From Methylobacillus caricis (GTDB lineage Bacteria > Pseudomonadota > Gammaproteobacteria > Burkholderiales > Methylophilaceae): 64,000 nucleotides of DNA. Shown piece after piece: positions 38,162 through 46,216 of the stretch. Numbering within the stretch: position 1 is the first letter of the stretch; each line of letters begins with the position of its first letter. The translations under genes and the position numbers were made by a program. The notes beneath the pieces are model-generated. The model saw only the letters and a list, made by a program, of their open reading frames with translations, had not been told where the DNA came from and did no database searches. The DNA is taken from positions 186,001 to 250,000 of the forward strand of contig NZ_JAJAVD010000001.1 in NCBI RefSeq assembly GCF_020532705.1, given 5' to 3'.

Positions 38162-39562
38162 TTACCGTTCTTTTGCCAGCTCCTTGAGCAATGGACGGAT
38201 GCCGTCGCCTAGGTAAATCTGCGGGTTGGAGAACCCATCATCCTTGCCAGCTTCTTGCTCACGCTGGCGTATTTTTGGCAATGCCTGCCTGAAGGCTTCC
38301 TCGAAAGAGTATGTGTTGCGCAGGCCTTCATCAAATACGGCTTGGCCAAAGAATGTGAGTTCGGAGCGACTACCGCAACCATACGAGGTATGTGTGCTGT
38401 CTGCTGCTGTCATGATCAGGGTGTTGGGGGTTTTCAATGGCTCTATCCAACTGCCGGAAAAGCATGCAGATACTGCAATGATGCGATTCTTGATGCCTGC
38501 CTTGTCAAGCCACAGGTTAAGGGTTTGCGGTGTTAGCGGATCAGTTTCCAGCGGCCATAGTGATGCACTCAACTCACCATCTTTTGCGCCATGCGAGGTC
38601 AGGTATATAAAGAGGATGTCATGCTCCCTGTCCATGATGTCTGCTGCACGGTTAATGGCACGCTCCAGGTTTTCCAGGCTGGCCCAGGGCAGATTTTCCA
38701 GTGTGGCAGGATGATTTACCAGCTCTTGCATATGGCCAGCTGCGTCAAATCGTTCCTCGATTACTGCGTTGACCATACTGCTTTCACGCAGGAATACAGC
38801 TTCCTCACCATAAGGTGCATAGGTAATGCTGAATAAATCTATCACGCCTGGCCGCTCTGGCTTGAGTGCTGTGCGCTGCTTGATGGCCAGTTGGAGTTGG
38901 GTTTCCAGTTTCTCCTGTGTCAGTTGCAAACTGTTCTCCACTTCAGCATTGTCCGTCTGCTGGGGCAGCCAAAACATGGGAGCTTGAGAAAAATGCACAA
39001 GCAAAGGCATGCCAATGGCAAAAATCCCGGCAAGTACTATTAGTCTTCCCCTGGACTGGGTGACGCGTGTCAGCAGTAACCAGTAAGCCAAGGCTCCCCA
39101 TGCGGACATGCCGATATAAAGTGCCCAGTGCCAGTTTGAGCCGTCAAGTCCCTGAGGCTGGATGAACAAGAGGTAAGCCAGTGTGCTGATGACGTCCAGG
39201 GTAAATACCTGTCCTACGCCAAGGGCAAATAGCGAGGCTGCCTGGGTATTTCGGCCTTGCCGCTTTGCGCAATCTGTCAGATACCAGCAGATCCAGATGA
39301 GGAGTATGGTAATTAGCCAGCCCCATAAAATGGCTTTGGGGTAAAACTCGGCAGGCCCGGCGATGACCGTGCGGCTCATCAGGATTGAAGCCACCGTGGT
39401 AAGTATCACCATGACCAACAGTGCCAGTGGCCCGATATGAAGATCGGTGGCTGATACCCTGAGGAAAAAGGCACTTCTGAAGCCGCGAACAAAGAAAGTG
39501 TGCAAGGCGCGGTTTATTTTTTTCATCGGAGTGGGTTCTGGCGTTAAATTCATGTTGACCAT
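38162..39562 (-). CDS. Membrane protein with a C-terminal peptidase C13 (legumain-type) domain
   Basis: The 466-residue protein has about five transmembrane helices in its N-terminal half (about 45-65, 77-95, 113-135, 145-165, 174-192). A C-terminal cysteine-peptidase domain of the C13/caspase-like clan follows. The catalytic dyad is His324 in YLTSHGAKDG and Cys367 in AVSACFSGSW. C13 members include legumain and the GPI-transamidase subunit; the bacterial function is unknown. M1 and M4 are both possible starts. It is divergent from leuA. Confidence 0.78.
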   Translation of the reverse strand: MVNMNLTPEPTPMKKINRALHTFFVRGFRSAFFLRVSATDLHIGPLALLVMVILTTVASILMSRTVIAGPAEFYPKAILWGWLITILLIWICWYLTDCAKRQGRNTQAASLFALGVGQVFTLDVISTLAYLLFIQPQGLDGSNWHWALYIGMSAWGALAYWLLLTRVTQSRGRLIVLAGIFAIGMPLLVHFSQAPMFWLPQQTDNAEVENSLQLTQEKLETQLQLAIKQRTALKPERPGVIDLFSITYAPYGEEAVFLRESSMVNAVIEERFDAAGHMQELVNHPATLENLPWASLENLERAINRAADIMDREHDILFIYLTSHGAKDGELSASLWPLETDPLTPQTLNLWLDKAGIKNRIIAVSACFSGSWIEPLKTPNTLIMTAADSTHTSYGCGSRSELTFFGQAVFDEGLRNTYSFEEAFRQALPKIRQREQEAGKDDGFSNPQIYLGDGIRPLLKELAKER

Positions 39563-39639
39563 CCTGCCTTAAATTGGGCCAAAAGTTCAAGGAAATGTGA
39601 TGGTTCTTCGGCATATCATGCGATGTTATGTTGCTTGAC

Positions 39640-39668
39640 TTGCCTTGGTCGAGGAAAAGAATTATATT
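39640..39668 (+). promoter_or_regulatory. Candidate promoter of the leuA leader
   Basis: TTGCCT (39640-39645), a 17-base spacer and TATATT (39663-39668) lie just upstream of the putative leader peptide ATG at 39678. Confidence 0.45.
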
Positions 39669-39677
39669 CAAAGCCCT

Positions 39678-39764
39678 ATGCAATCCCCCAGACACAATAC
39701 TGACTTTCCTGTTCTAGCGGCCAGCCTGGCCCGGGTTGGTCTGTTGCTGCGTATTACGCGCTAG
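39678..39764 (+). CDS. Putative leuA leader peptide
   Basis: A 28-codon frame encodes a peptide ending VGLLLRITR and then TAG. Five of its Leu codons include the clustered CTG-TTG-CTG near the end, resembling the Leu-rich leaders that control leu operons by ribosome stalling. Just downstream two short hairpins are mutually exclusive: TACAG/CTGTA at 39783-39799 and CGTCAT/ATGACG at 39789-39807. There is no clear Shine-Dalgarno and no U-tract, so leaderless translation and a non-terminator mechanism would be needed. The assignment is inference. Confidence 0.45.
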   Translation: MQSPRHNTDFPVLAASLARVGLLLRITR

Positions 39765-39858
39765 AAGACTTCTCGCCAGTTATACAGTCGTCATCTGTAC
39801 CATGACGCAAACTCACTCCTAAACCCCCATATTAAATTTAGTTGATGGAACAAAGGCC

Positions 39859-41391
39859 ATGACAAATAAGCAGTTGATCATTTTCGATACCACTTTGCGG
39901 GATGGTGAACAAAGTCCTGGTGCTGCAATGACCAAGGACGAAAAGCTCAGGATTGCGCGCCAGTTGGAGAAGCTGGGCGTCAATGTGATCGAGGCGGGTT
40001 TTGCGGCTGCCAGCCCGGGAGATTTTGATGCGATACGCGCAATTGCCGAGGTGATTACCGAGTCTACCGTCTGTTCCCTGGCGCGTGCCAACGAAAACGA
40101 TATTCGCCGCGCCGGCGAAGCCGTTGCTCCTGCCAAGAAACGCCGGATCCATACTTTTATTGCGACCAGCCCCATTCACATGCAGAACAAGCTGCGCATG
40201 ACACCTGAGCAGGTGCTGGAGCGTGCGGTGCAGGCAGTGAAGTGGGCACTGGAATATACCGAAGATGTGGAGTTCTCAGCCGAGGATGCGGTGCGTTCCG
40301 ATATGGATTTCCTGGTCCAGGTGTTTGATGCGGTGATTGCCGCTGGAGCCAAAACGATTAATGTGCCCGATACCGTGGGTTACTCTGTGCCTGTCCAGTG
40401 GGGCGAGCGCATGCAGCAACTGATTGCGCGCGTGAAAGAGTCTGACAAGGTGGTCTGGTCTACCCATTGCCATAATGACCTGGGGATGGCTGTAGCCAAC
40501 TCCCTGGCTGCCGTGCTGGCCGGTGCCCGGCAGGTGGAGTGCACTATCAACGGGCTGGGCGAGCGGGCAGGAAACGCCAGCCTGGAAGAGGTCGTGATGG
40601 CGGTCAAGACACGCCGTGACATTTTCCAGCTTGAAACCAGCATAGATACCACCCAGATTGTGGCCACCTCCAAGCTGGTTTCCACGATTACCGGTTATCC
40701 CGTGCAACCCAACAAGGCAGTGGTGGGAGCCAACGCGTTTGCGCATGAATCCGGTATTCACCAGGATGGGGTGCTGAAGCACCGAGAAACCTATGAAATC
40801 ATGCGGGCAGAAGATGTGGGCTGGGGAGCGAACAAGCTGACGCTGGGCAAGTTGTCTGGCCGGAATGCATTCCGTACCCGTCTGACCGAACTGGGCATCA
40901 CGCTTGAAGGTGACGATGCACTCAATGCAGCTTTTGCGCGTTTCAAGGAACTGGCTGATAAGAAGTCCGAGATATTTGACGAGGATATTCAGGCCCTGGT
41001 GAGTGATAACGTGATCAGTGAGGAATGTTTCAAGCTGGCTTATTTGCAAGTGGCTTCGCAAACTGGCGAAATCCCGCATGCGGTAGTCACTGTGACAGAA
41101 AACGGCGTAGAGCGACGGGCGGAAGCTGATGGTGGCGGCCCTGTTGATGCGGCATTCAAGGCCATTGAGCAGATTGTAGCGAGTGGTGCCGAGTTGCAGC
41201 TTTACTCTGTCAACAATATTACCAGCGGTACTGATGCACAGGGTGAGGTGACTGTACGCCTGTCTAAGGGGGGGCGTATCGTCAATGGGCAGGGGGCAGA
41301 TACCGATATCGTGATTGCCTCGGCCAAGGCTTACCTGAATGGATTGAACAAGCTGCATGCAAATGCAGAACGTGCACATCCCCAAGTCTAG
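39859..41391 (+). CDS. leuA: 2-isopropylmalate synthase
   Basis: LeuA condenses 2-ketoisovalerate with acetyl-CoA, the first committed step of leucine synthesis. The 510-residue protein has the HMGL-like catalytic barrel ([15 protein letters not shown]; metal ligands in [18 protein letters not shown]), the [15 protein letters not shown] loop, and the LeuA dimerisation and allosteric leucine-binding domains (about 390-500). Length fits the long form. The 296-base upstream region contains a promoter, a candidate Leu-rich leader peptide and alternative hairpins. Confidence 0.96.
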   Translation: MTNKQLIIFDTTLRDGEQSPGAAMTKDEKLRIARQLEKLGVNVIEAGFAAASPGDFDAIRAIAEVITESTVCSLARANENDIRRAGEAVAPAKKRRIHTFIATSPIHMQNKLRMTPEQVLERAVQAVKWALEYTEDVEFSAEDAVRSDMDFLVQVFDAVIAAGAKTINVPDTVGYSVPVQWGERMQQLIARVKESDKVVWSTHCHNDLGMAVANSLAAVLAGARQVECTINGLGERAGNASLEEVVMAVKTRRDIFQLETSIDTTQIVATSKLVSTITGYPVQPNKAVVGANAFAHESGIHQDGVLKHRETYEIMRAEDVGWGANKLTLGKLSGRNAFRTRLTELGITLEGDDALNAAFARFKELADKKSEIFDEDIQALVSDNVISEECFKLAYLQVASQTGEIPHAVVTVTENGVERRAEADGGGPVDAAFKAIEQIVASGAELQLYSVNNITSGTDAQGEVTVRLSKGGRIVNGQGADTDIVIASAKAYLNGLNKLHANAERAHPQV

Positions 41392-41452
41392 TGGTGACGC
41401 CCGCGATCAGTATCGCTGTTGCTGGGTGTATTACAGGGTAATGAATGTAGTA

Positions 41453-41483
41453 ACGCTTAACTTGGTAATGCTGGGTTAAGCGT
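41453..41483 (+). repeat. Inverted repeat upstream of rnk
   Basis: Perfect 9-base arms ACGCTTAAC (41453-41461) and GTTAAGCGT (41475-41483) enclose a 13-base loop. There is no U-tract. It could be a weak terminator for leuA, a leader hairpin or an operator for the following gene. Confidence 0.4.
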
Positions 41484-41514
41484 ACTTAAAAGTTAAATGA
41501 AAAAGGAGTTTTCC

Positions 41515-41931
41515 ATGTTGCAAGGTGCTATCCAGGTTACAAGTTTCGACATGAACCGATTGTTTTCCATGATAGAGCAGTTGCGCAAGAGCGGTTTCCG
41601 CGAAGATGGCAATCTGAGCAAGCTGGAGGAAGAGCTTGCGCGAAGCGAAGAGGTGGCTGCAGAGCAGGTGGCTGCAGATGTGGTCACCATGAACTCCCGC
41701 GTATTATTGCGCGATGAAGCCAGCGGGCATGACATGCTCTGCACCTTGGTATTTCCTGCAGATGCCAATGCTTCCGAAAACCGTATTTCCGTGGTGGCAC
41801 CATTGGGCACGGCCATTCTTGGATACCGTGTAGGAGATGTGGTGAATTGGGCAATGCCGGGTGGTGTGCGTCAATACAAAATCCTTGAGATCAGTTATCA
41901 GCCAGAAGCAGCTGGGGATTTTCACCTTTAA
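41515..41931 (+). CDS. rnk: Rnk-type regulator of nucleoside diphosphate kinase / GreA-GreB-family protein
   Basis: The 138-residue protein has a short N-terminal coiled-coil (about residues 10-45). A GreA/B C-terminal domain follows, with VTMNSRVLLRDEASGHDMLCTLVFPADANASENRISVVAPLGTAILGYRVGDVVNW. This is the Rnk arrangement; Rnk binds RNA polymerase but its coiled coil is shorter than in Gre factors. The ATG at 41515 is chosen because AAGGAG lies 6 bases upstream; an ATG at 41497 would place that ribosome site inside the gene. A terminator follows. Confidence 0.85.
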   Translation: MLQGAIQVTSFDMNRLFSMIEQLRKSGFREDGNLSKLEEELARSEEVAAEQVAADVVTMNSRVLLRDEASGHDMLCTLVFPADANASENRISVVAPLGTAILGYRVGDVVNWAMPGGVRQYKILEISYQPEAAGDFHL

Positions 41932-41948
41932 TATTTGAATCGTGTGCC

Positions 41949-41977
41949 AAGGCGCCTGTATCTAGGCGCCTTTTTTG
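41949..41977 (+). terminator. Rho-independent terminator after rnk
   Basis: The stem AAGGCGCC/GGCGCCTT with an 8-base loop runs into six T residues. The following 41978-42185 shows no gene. Confidence 0.9.
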
Positions 41978-42185
41978 TTATTGCTGGATATATAAAGCAA
42001 AGCCGTGCTTATAGATCTTCTTTTTATTTTAGACAGTACGTCCGGTACTTGCTACAGCTATAGGTTTGTAAATTCGGCGAGTCATGCTGGGGCATTTTTT
42101 CCAACGAGATGATAGGCCGCGCCGGATATATGCCTTGGCATTTGAGTTGGGTTTATTGCTGTCATCAGCGGTAAGGTGAGGGCTG

Positions 42186-42854
42186 CTAATGCCTGGTTTT
42201 CAGGTAGCGTTTATCACTGAAAGTCATTAGCCACTGGGGGCGGAAGGCTGTCATCAATGTGACGGCCATGCCTGTTAATAGCGCCTCTGACCAGCCAATC
42301 AGGATGTAGTAAGGCAGGTAGTTGCTGAGCAAATATGCCCCCGGGTATGCCTCCATGCCGACCAAGGCAAGCACGGCACTGAGACCGCAAACGTTGATGG
42401 TGACTCCTGCGCAGAAAAAACCGCAGACAAAAATATAAATCACCAGGTGGTTGGGCAATTTACTGTCCACCAGTCGGAAAACGTTATAGCTGAATGCTAC
42501 CGGGATGACTGCCATAATCAGGAAGTTGATCCCCAGCGCATGCCAGCCCGTCATGCTGAATGCTGCATTGCTGAGGAAGATGGTTGCCATGGCAACCAGT
42601 GCCAGTTGCCAGCGGAACATCAGGCAAAGCACGGTAGCGCCAAGCAAATGGATATCCAGCCCCGGCTTGATGCCTGCCTTGATATTCCAGATTACGAGCA
42701 ATGTAACGATAGAGCCGAGGAAAACATGTTGCAGGCCAGGGTCAGCGAGATGTTTCCATGGAGCCTTGGTGACGGCGTATGCCAGCAGGACTAATGCCAG
42801 GATGTTGGCTGGCCATTGCCATGCTGCCGGAATCAGGTAGTCCGGCAGATTCAT
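42186..42854 (-). CDS. CbiM-like membrane protein (energy-coupling-factor permease family)
   Basis: The 222-residue protein has six to seven hydrophobic helices and the CbiM-like stretch IKAGIKPGLDIHLLGATVLCLMF, followed by INFLIMAVIPVAFSYNVFRL and the C-terminal LLTGMAVTLMTAFRPQWLM. CbiM proteins are substrate-binding components for Co or Ni uptake. This shortened variant lacks the N-terminal MHI/MHMADALL metal-binding segment and has no ATPase or CbiQ neighbour, so its transport function is uncertain. A GGAG site precedes the ATG. No cobalamin riboswitch was seen upstream. Confidence 0.65.
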   Translation of the reverse strand: MNLPDYLIPAAWQWPANILALVLLAYAVTKAPWKHLADPGLQHVFLGSIVTLLVIWNIKAGIKPGLDIHLLGATVLCLMFRWQLALVAMATIFLSNAAFSMTGWHALGINFLIMAVIPVAFSYNVFRLVDSKLPNHLVIYIFVCGFFCAGVTINVCGLSAVLALVGMEAYPGAYLLSNYLPYYILIGWSEALLTGMAVTLMTAFRPQWLMTFSDKRYLKTRH

Positions 42855-42961
42855 GACCGGAGTCTCCAGGCGGATATCTGCCAGCCAGCAATATTCAGCA
42901 TCGCGAACTTCGGTTTCATAAGCTAAACTCTAGCAATTTTTGCAGTGGATGGAGAAACAAT

Positions 42962-43624
42962 TTGCAACTCGCTCTCTTTGATCTCGACAATACCCTTCTG
43001 GCTGGAGACAGTGATTTTCAATGGGGTCAGTTCCTTATCAAGAAGGGACTGCTTAACGCTGAAGATCACTTGGCCAAGAATCTCGGGTTCTATGAAGATT
43101 ACAAGGCTGGCAACCTCGATATCTATGCTTTTCTTGATTTCCAGCTCAAGCCTTTGAGCGAGCACAAACGTAACGAATTGGATGCCCTCCATCGTGAATA
43201 CATGGAGCAGACTATCCGCCCGATGATCACGGACAAGGCGCGCGCATTAGTAGAGAAACACAGGGAGAACGGCGACCTGTTAATGATTATTACCGCTACC
43301 AATAGTTTTGTGACTGGCCCGATTGCCAAAGAGTTCGGCATAGACAACCTGATAGGCACCACGCCTGAGGAAATTGATGGGGAGTTTACAGGCCGGGTGA
43401 GTGGGACTCCGAGCTTCCAGACAGGGAAGATCACTCGCCTGAAGGAATGGCTGGCTGAGCGTAATCAAACCCTGGATAGTTATGAAGTCAGCTGGTTTTA
43501 TAGTGACTCACACAATGACCTGCCACTCATGAAACTGGTGGACAAGCCAGTCGCTGTAGATCCTGACCACACCTTGAAATCGCATGCGGAATCTGCTGGA
43601 TGGCCGGTAATTAGCCTGAGATAG
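42962..43624 (+). CDS. HAD-superfamily IB hydrolase (SerB-like phosphatase)
   Basis: The 220-residue HAD phosphatase has the nucleophile motif LFDLDNTLL (Asp7, Asp9), motif II in LLMIITATNSFVTGP, and motif III/IV in WFYSDSHNDLPLMKLVDKPVAVDPD. This IB subclass pattern resembles phosphoserine phosphatase and related histidinol- or polyol-phosphatases; the substrate is unassigned. The start is TTG: GGAG lies 7 bases upstream and the catalytic motif begins at residue 5, leaving no room for a later start. It is divergent from the CbiM-like gene. Confidence 0.88.
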   Translation: MQLALFDLDNTLLAGDSDFQWGQFLIKKGLLNAEDHLAKNLGFYEDYKAGNLDIYAFLDFQLKPLSEHKRNELDALHREYMEQTIRPMITDKARALVEKHRENGDLLMIITATNSFVTGPIAKEFGIDNLIGTTPEEIDGEFTGRVSGTPSFQTGKITRLKEWLAERNQTLDSYEVSWFYSDSHNDLPLMKLVDKPVAVDPDHTLKSHAESAGWPVISLR

Positions 43625-43639
43625 GCTGCAAGTGACTTG

Positions 43640-44449
43640 CTAGCGGTGCAGCAGGACTTCCAGCACAAACTTGCTGCCGGCATAGGCCAGTAACAGCACC
43701 ACGAATCCGCTCAATGTCCAGCGGATTGCAATACGGCCGCGCCAGCCGTATATCCGGCGGCCCAATAGCAGGCCCCCGAAAATCAGCCATGAGAGGATGG
43801 TGAATACATTCTTGTGGGTCATTCGAAGCGGGTGGTCAAACAATAGCTCCGAGAACATCATGCCGCTGATCAGGGTCAGGGTCAGCAGGACAAACCCCAG
43901 GGTAATGATGCGGAACAACAGGGTTTCCATCGTCATCAATGGAGGGAAATCCGGCAAGCTGATCCAGGTGGATTTCTGGTGTAGCTTGCGTTCTGCCGCG
44001 GTCATCAACAGGGCATGCAGTGCTGCAAAAGTCAGCAGGCTGTAGGCGAGCATGGCGATCACCATGTGTACGACAAATAGGGGTTGGTCAGCATAGGGTA
44101 AGACGTGTGCTTCCGGCACCAGTTTTTGTAACAATACGAAAAATGCAGCTGGTGGCAGCACAAATGCTTGCAGGCTATGCAAATGGTGTCGGAAATTGGT
44201 GAGCCAGTAAATCAGGACCGTGAGCCAAAGAATGGTGGACAAGGCATTGGAAAAGCTCAGGTTGAGGCCATGCTGAAATAGGGAGGTATAGAGCAGGGCA
44301 GCATGCAACACCAGTCCGACCGCAATCAGGCCAGATTGCCAATTAGCGCTTTGATGCACGTTTTTTGCCGTGGTTTTGGTATTGCGCCAATAGTTGGTGG
44401 CAACAAGCAGGTAGATGAAAGCAGTAATAAAAGGCAGAAACTCAATCAT
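43640..44449 (-). CDS. CcsA/YpjD-like cytochrome c assembly membrane protein
   Basis: The 269-residue protein has about eight hydrophobic helices. Two conserved His-containing helix ends (FVVHMVIAMLAYSLLTFAALHAL and LRMTHKNVFTILSWLIFGGLL) are typical of the CcmC/CcsA/HemX family. It is shorter than CcsA and matches the YpjD group that lies next to ffh in many proteobacteria. A role in heme delivery or cytochrome c maturation is inferred from family. It is divergent from ffh and converges on the HAD phosphatase gene. Confidence 0.83.
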   Translation of the reverse strand: MIEFLPFITAFIYLLVATNYWRNTKTTAKNVHQSANWQSGLIAVGLVLHAALLYTSLFQHGLNLSFSNALSTILWLTVLIYWLTNFRHHLHSLQAFVLPPAAFFVLLQKLVPEAHVLPYADQPLFVVHMVIAMLAYSLLTFAALHALLMTAAERKLHQKSTWISLPDFPPLMTMETLLFRIITLGFVLLTLTLISGMMFSELLFDHPLRMTHKNVFTILSWLIFGGLLLGRRIYGWRGRIAIRWTLSGFVVLLLAYAGSKFVLEVLLHR

Positions 44450-44544
44450 ACGTCGTGATGACTTGGGTTAGAATTCATATATTCATAACACTATAACATG
44501 CAGCTGTTCAACTAAGCGTTGTTGCTGCATGACCGATACTCATC

Positions 44545-45897
44545 ATGTTTGAAAATCTAAGCAGTAGATTACAGCAAGTCGTTAAAACATTGCGCGGCCA
44601 TGCGCGCCTGACCGAGGACAATATAGCCGATGCCATGCGGGAAGTACGCATGGCCCTGCTTGAGGCAGATGTTGCCTTACCCGTGGTCAAGGAATTTATT
44701 GGCCAAGTCAAGGAGCGGGCGCAAGGACGTGAGGTATTGCAAAGCCTGACGCCGGGCCAGGCCGTGATCCAGGTGGTGCACGAGGAGCTGACCAAGCTGA
44801 TGGGCCAGCAGAACAGCGGCCTGAACCTTTCTACCACGCCTCCTGCCATTATCCTGATGGCAGGCTTGCAAGGTTCTGGTAAGACAACTACCTCTGCCAA
44901 GCTGGCGCGCCTGCTCAAGGCTGACAAGAAAAAAGTCCTGCTGGCCAGTGCTGACGTTTATCGTCCTGCGGCGATAGAGCAGTTGAAAACCCTGGCCAAA
45001 AGCCTGGAAGTGGACTGTTTTGATTCCAATGCCACGCAAAAGCCATCCGATATTGCTATTCAGGCACTGGATTTTGCCAAGCGCCATTTTTATGATGTGT
45101 TGATTTTTGATACCGCCGGCCGTCTGGGTATTGATGAAGCCATGATGGCGGAAATCAAACAATTGCATGAGTATCTGCAGCCGATAGAAACGCTATTTGT
45201 GGTAGATGCCATGCAAGGCCAGGATGCAGTCAACACTGCCCGTGCCTTTGGCGAGACCCTGCCATTGACAGGCGTGGTGCTTACCAAGCTGGATGGCGAT
45301 GCACGCGGCGGTGCCGCACTTTCTGTGCGGCATGTCACCGGCAAGCCTATCAAGTTCATCGGTGTAAGCGAGAAAGTGGATGGGATTGAGCTATTCCATC
45401 CAGAGCGTATGGCATCACGCGTGCTGGGCATGGGTGATGTGCTCTCGTTGATTGAACAGGCTCAAAAGAATGTAGACCTGGATGAAGCGAGAAAGCTGGC
45501 AGATAAGGTCAAATCCGGCAAAGGGTTTGATCTTGAAGACTTCAAGGCCCAGATGCAGCAGATGCGTAAAATGGGGGGCATGGGTGCGTTGATGGACAAA
45601 ATGCCCGCCCAGGTTGCCGGGATGGCAGGCCAGATGAATGGTGAGGCCGGCGACAAGGCCATGCGACGCATAGAGGGCATTATCAATTCCATGACCCCGC
45701 TGGAGCGCCGCAAGCCGGAATTAATCAAGGCTACCCGCAAACGCAGAATTGCCGCGGGCGCCGGTGTGCAAGTGCAGGAAGTGAACCGCCTGCTCAACCA
45801 GTTCGAAGAAGTGCAGAAAATGATGAAGATGTTTTCCAAGGGCGGCATGGGGAAAATGATGCGCGCCATGCAGGGCCGTTTCCCCGGCATGAGGTAA
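44545..45897 (+). CDS. ffh: Signal recognition particle protein Ffh (SRP54)
   Basis: The 450-residue SRP GTPase has an N-domain (about 1-85), a G-domain with GLQGSGKTTTSAKLA from residue 107, DTAGRLGIDEAMMAE, TKLDGDARGGAAL, and a methionine-rich M-domain (about 300-450) ending in the GKMMRAMQGRFPGM tail that binds 4.5S RNA and signal sequences. It targets membrane proteins co-translationally. An 8-base inverted repeat (CATGCAGC/GCTGCATG, 44497-44531) lies just upstream of the start. Confidence 0.97.
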   Translation: MFENLSSRLQQVVKTLRGHARLTEDNIADAMREVRMALLEADVALPVVKEFIGQVKERAQGREVLQSLTPGQAVIQVVHEELTKLMGQQNSGLNLSTTPPAIILMAGLQGSGKTTTSAKLARLLKADKKKVLLASADVYRPAAIEQLKTLAKSLEVDCFDSNATQKPSDIAIQALDFAKRHFYDVLIFDTAGRLGIDEAMMAEIKQLHEYLQPIETLFVVDAMQGQDAVNTARAFGETLPLTGVVLTKLDGDARGGAALSVRHVTGKPIKFIGVSEKVDGIELFHPERMASRVLGMGDVLSLIEQAQKNVDLDEARKLADKVKSGKGFDLEDFKAQMQQMRKMGGMGALMDKMPAQVAGMAGQMNGEAGDKAMRRIEGIINSMTPLERRKPELIKATRKRRIAAGAGVQVQEVNRLLNQFEEVQKMMKMFSKGGMGKMMRAMQGRFPGMR

Positions 45898-46050
45898 TTT
45901 CCCATATTCTCTTCTTGCCTATAGCACTTTAATTGGGTGGATTATCCCTGCGCTGGCGTGATTTTTCGATAATTACTATCAATCTTGCATTGACGCATAG
46001 CGCGCTTTTCTTCATAATTGCGCGCTTTCCGAGGTGAGCCTCTCATCTCA

Positions 46051-46126
46051 GGGCTGTTAGCTCAGTTGGTAGAGCAGCGGACTTTTAATCCGTTTGTCAC
46101 AGGTTCGAATCCCGTACAGCCCACCA
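46051..46126 (+). tRNA. tRNA-Lys (anticodon UUU)
   Basis: A 76-base cloverleaf has the acceptor stem GGGCTGT/ACAGCCC, discriminator A and encoded CCA. The anticodon stem is GCGGA/TCCGT and the loop CTTTTAA gives anticodon TTT at 46084-46086. The D-loop (AGTTGGTAGA) and T-arm (GGTTCGAATCC) are canonical. It lies between ffh and the DHA2 transporter and is followed by a terminator. Confidence 0.98.
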
Positions 46127-46132
46127 GTTTCA

Positions 46133-46166
46133 TGAAAAGGGTTAGCATCAGCTAACCCTTTTTTCA
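46133..46166 (+). terminator. Rho-independent terminator after tRNA-Lys
   Basis: The stem AAAAGGGTTAGC/GCTAACCCTTTT with a 4-base ATCA loop runs directly into T residues, 8 bases after the tRNA. Confidence 0.92.
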
Positions 46167-46216
46167 TTTCTCGGTATCAATGCCGGGTTAAGTTAAGAAC
46201 TTGTCACTCTGGGACC

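Noticed and set aside
40276-41385. 369-codon minus-strand frame opposite leuA
   Set aside because: Shadow of a strongly conserved enzyme; no motif of its own.
42855-42961. Cobalamin or metal riboswitch upstream of the CbiM-like gene
   Set aside because: The region is too short and shows no conserved B12-box-like sequence.
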